This document shows, piece after piece, positions 5,766-6,188 of a stretch of DNA of 6,188 nt (the stretch's first letter is position 1; every line of letters begins with the position of its first letter). The notes below the pieces were generated by a model. The model saw only the letters and a list, made by a program, of their open reading frames with translations, was not told the origin of the DNA and did not search any database. Origin of the DNA: an uncultured Actinomycetes bacterium (GTDB taxonomy: Bacteria > Actinomycetota > Actinomycetes > Nanopelagicales > Nanopelagicaceae); the NCBI GenBank assembly GCA_903916775.1, contig CAIWXY010000189.1, positions 1-6,188 on the forward strand, given 5' to 3'. Position numbers and translations under genes: made by a program.

Positions 5766-6188
5766 ATGCGCAAACGCCTTCTTGTTAGTTCGGTAATCGG
5801 AATACTTTCGCTATGTCTTGGATCGATCTCAAGCGTGCAAGCCTCCACGTCCTCCAAGAAGGCGGTCCCCAAAATAGCTCAGGGACAATCGTGCTCAACC
5901 GTAGGTCAAACGATTGAATCTGGTCGTTTTTATATATGCATAACTTATTCTGGAAGCAATAAGTGGGTTGCCACCTGTACCACTATCAATCAAAAGGAAA
6001 CTCTTCTCGGAATAAAATTGGAATGCATTCCGTACCCCGTTGGAAATTACTTGATTTGGGAGCCTTCTTCAGTAGCAAGTTTCAACGCCAGCCGAGCGGG
6101 TTCACGTTCACAACAAGGTGCGGCCAATTCTGCAACATCGTTACCAGTAACGCCGAGCTCATTTGCAGATCTTTATGATCACCGAAGC
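5766..6188 (+). CDS. Secreted four-cysteine-module protein related to the gene at 1993, 3' end beyond window
   Basis: Reading from ATG 5766 gives 141 open codons to the window edge. A Sec signal peptide is present (MRKRLLVSSVIGILSLCLGS, then SSVQA; predicted cleavage after A26). The mature part begins with a Ser/Lys-rich linker and then a four-cysteine module: CSTVGQT with C43, YIC with C58, KWVATC with C71, then C87 and IWEP (97-100). A low-complexity S/A/Q/N linker (101-131) leads to FADLYDHRS at the edge. CSTxGQT, W-x-A-x-C, IWE, LPVT and FA[ND]LY are shared with the 474-aa protein, but there FANLY comes before the cysteine module. C17 lies in the signal peptide and lacks a lipobox. The function is unknown; an extracellular or cell-surface role is inferred. 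The promoter appears leaderless. Confidence 0.82.
   Translation, partial: MRKRLLVSSVIGILSLCLGSISSVQASTSSKKAVPKIAQGQSCSTVGQTIESGRFYICITYSGSNKWVATCTTINQKETLLGIKLECIPYPVGNYLIWEPSSVASFNASRAGSRSQQGAANSATSLPVTPSSFADLYDHRS
5892..6065 (+). other. Four-cysteine module, copy 2 (C43-C58-C71-C87-IWEP)
   Basis: This coding segment is homologous to the module at 2482-2661. DNA similarity is still visible at its start, where both copies end the CSTxGQT codons with CAAACG. Here the module directly follows the signal peptide and linker. Confidence 0.7.

Noticed and set aside
5805..5825. Cysteine 17 of the second secreted protein as a lipoprotein attachment site
   Set aside because: The residue before it is Leu, not Gly/Ala/Ser, so there is no lipobox; a standard cleavage site VQA follows at residue 26.

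Overview
The window looks like chromosomal DNA from a moderately AT-leaning bacterium, most likely a low-GC freshwater-type actinobacterium (Nanopelagicales/acI-like). This is an inference from memory, not a database result. It rests on two signal-peptide genes whose -10 boxes lie exactly one transcription-start distance before the ATG (leaderless mRNAs, common in Actinobacteria), on CGKATW-type cysteine microproteins that I associate with Actinobacteria, and on a secreted four-cysteine module (CSTxGQT...W) seen in that group. No mobile element, CRISPR array, rRNA or tRNA was found.

Left part (1-1067, minus strand): a two-gene light/DNA-repair unit. A 49-aa DUF2256 zinc-finger protein is translated first. 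It overlaps by 4 bp (ATGA) the start of a prokaryotic (6-4) photolyase/cryptochrome-related protein (DPRP/FeS-BCP family). The photolyase runs off the left edge after 307 codons, so the iron-sulfur end is not in view. A 184-bp divergent region separates this unit from the plus-strand genes.

Middle (1252-1954, plus strand): two tandem paralogous microproteins of 56 and 38 aa, each with a C-x4-C-x2-CGKATW-x-GCG-x-H core, followed 44 bp later by a DCC-family (DUF393) thiol-disulfide oxidoreductase-like protein. All three are small, cysteine-motif, apparently cytoplasmic proteins and may be co-transcribed.

Right part (1993-6188, plus strand): a 474-aa secreted protein with six cysteines, then kup (low-affinity K+ uptake), a 323-bp non-coding stretch with hairpins, and the first 141 codons of a second secreted protein that runs off the right edge. 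The two secreted proteins share a four-cysteine module and a short FA[N/D]LY motif, but in opposite order. Their signal peptides have the same predicted length and their putative promoters the same -10-to-ATG distance. This modular pair around kup is the least explained and most interesting part of the window. The 474-aa protein also ends in a region resembling the C-terminal half of MA-type metallopeptidases but has no HExxH motif anywhere.
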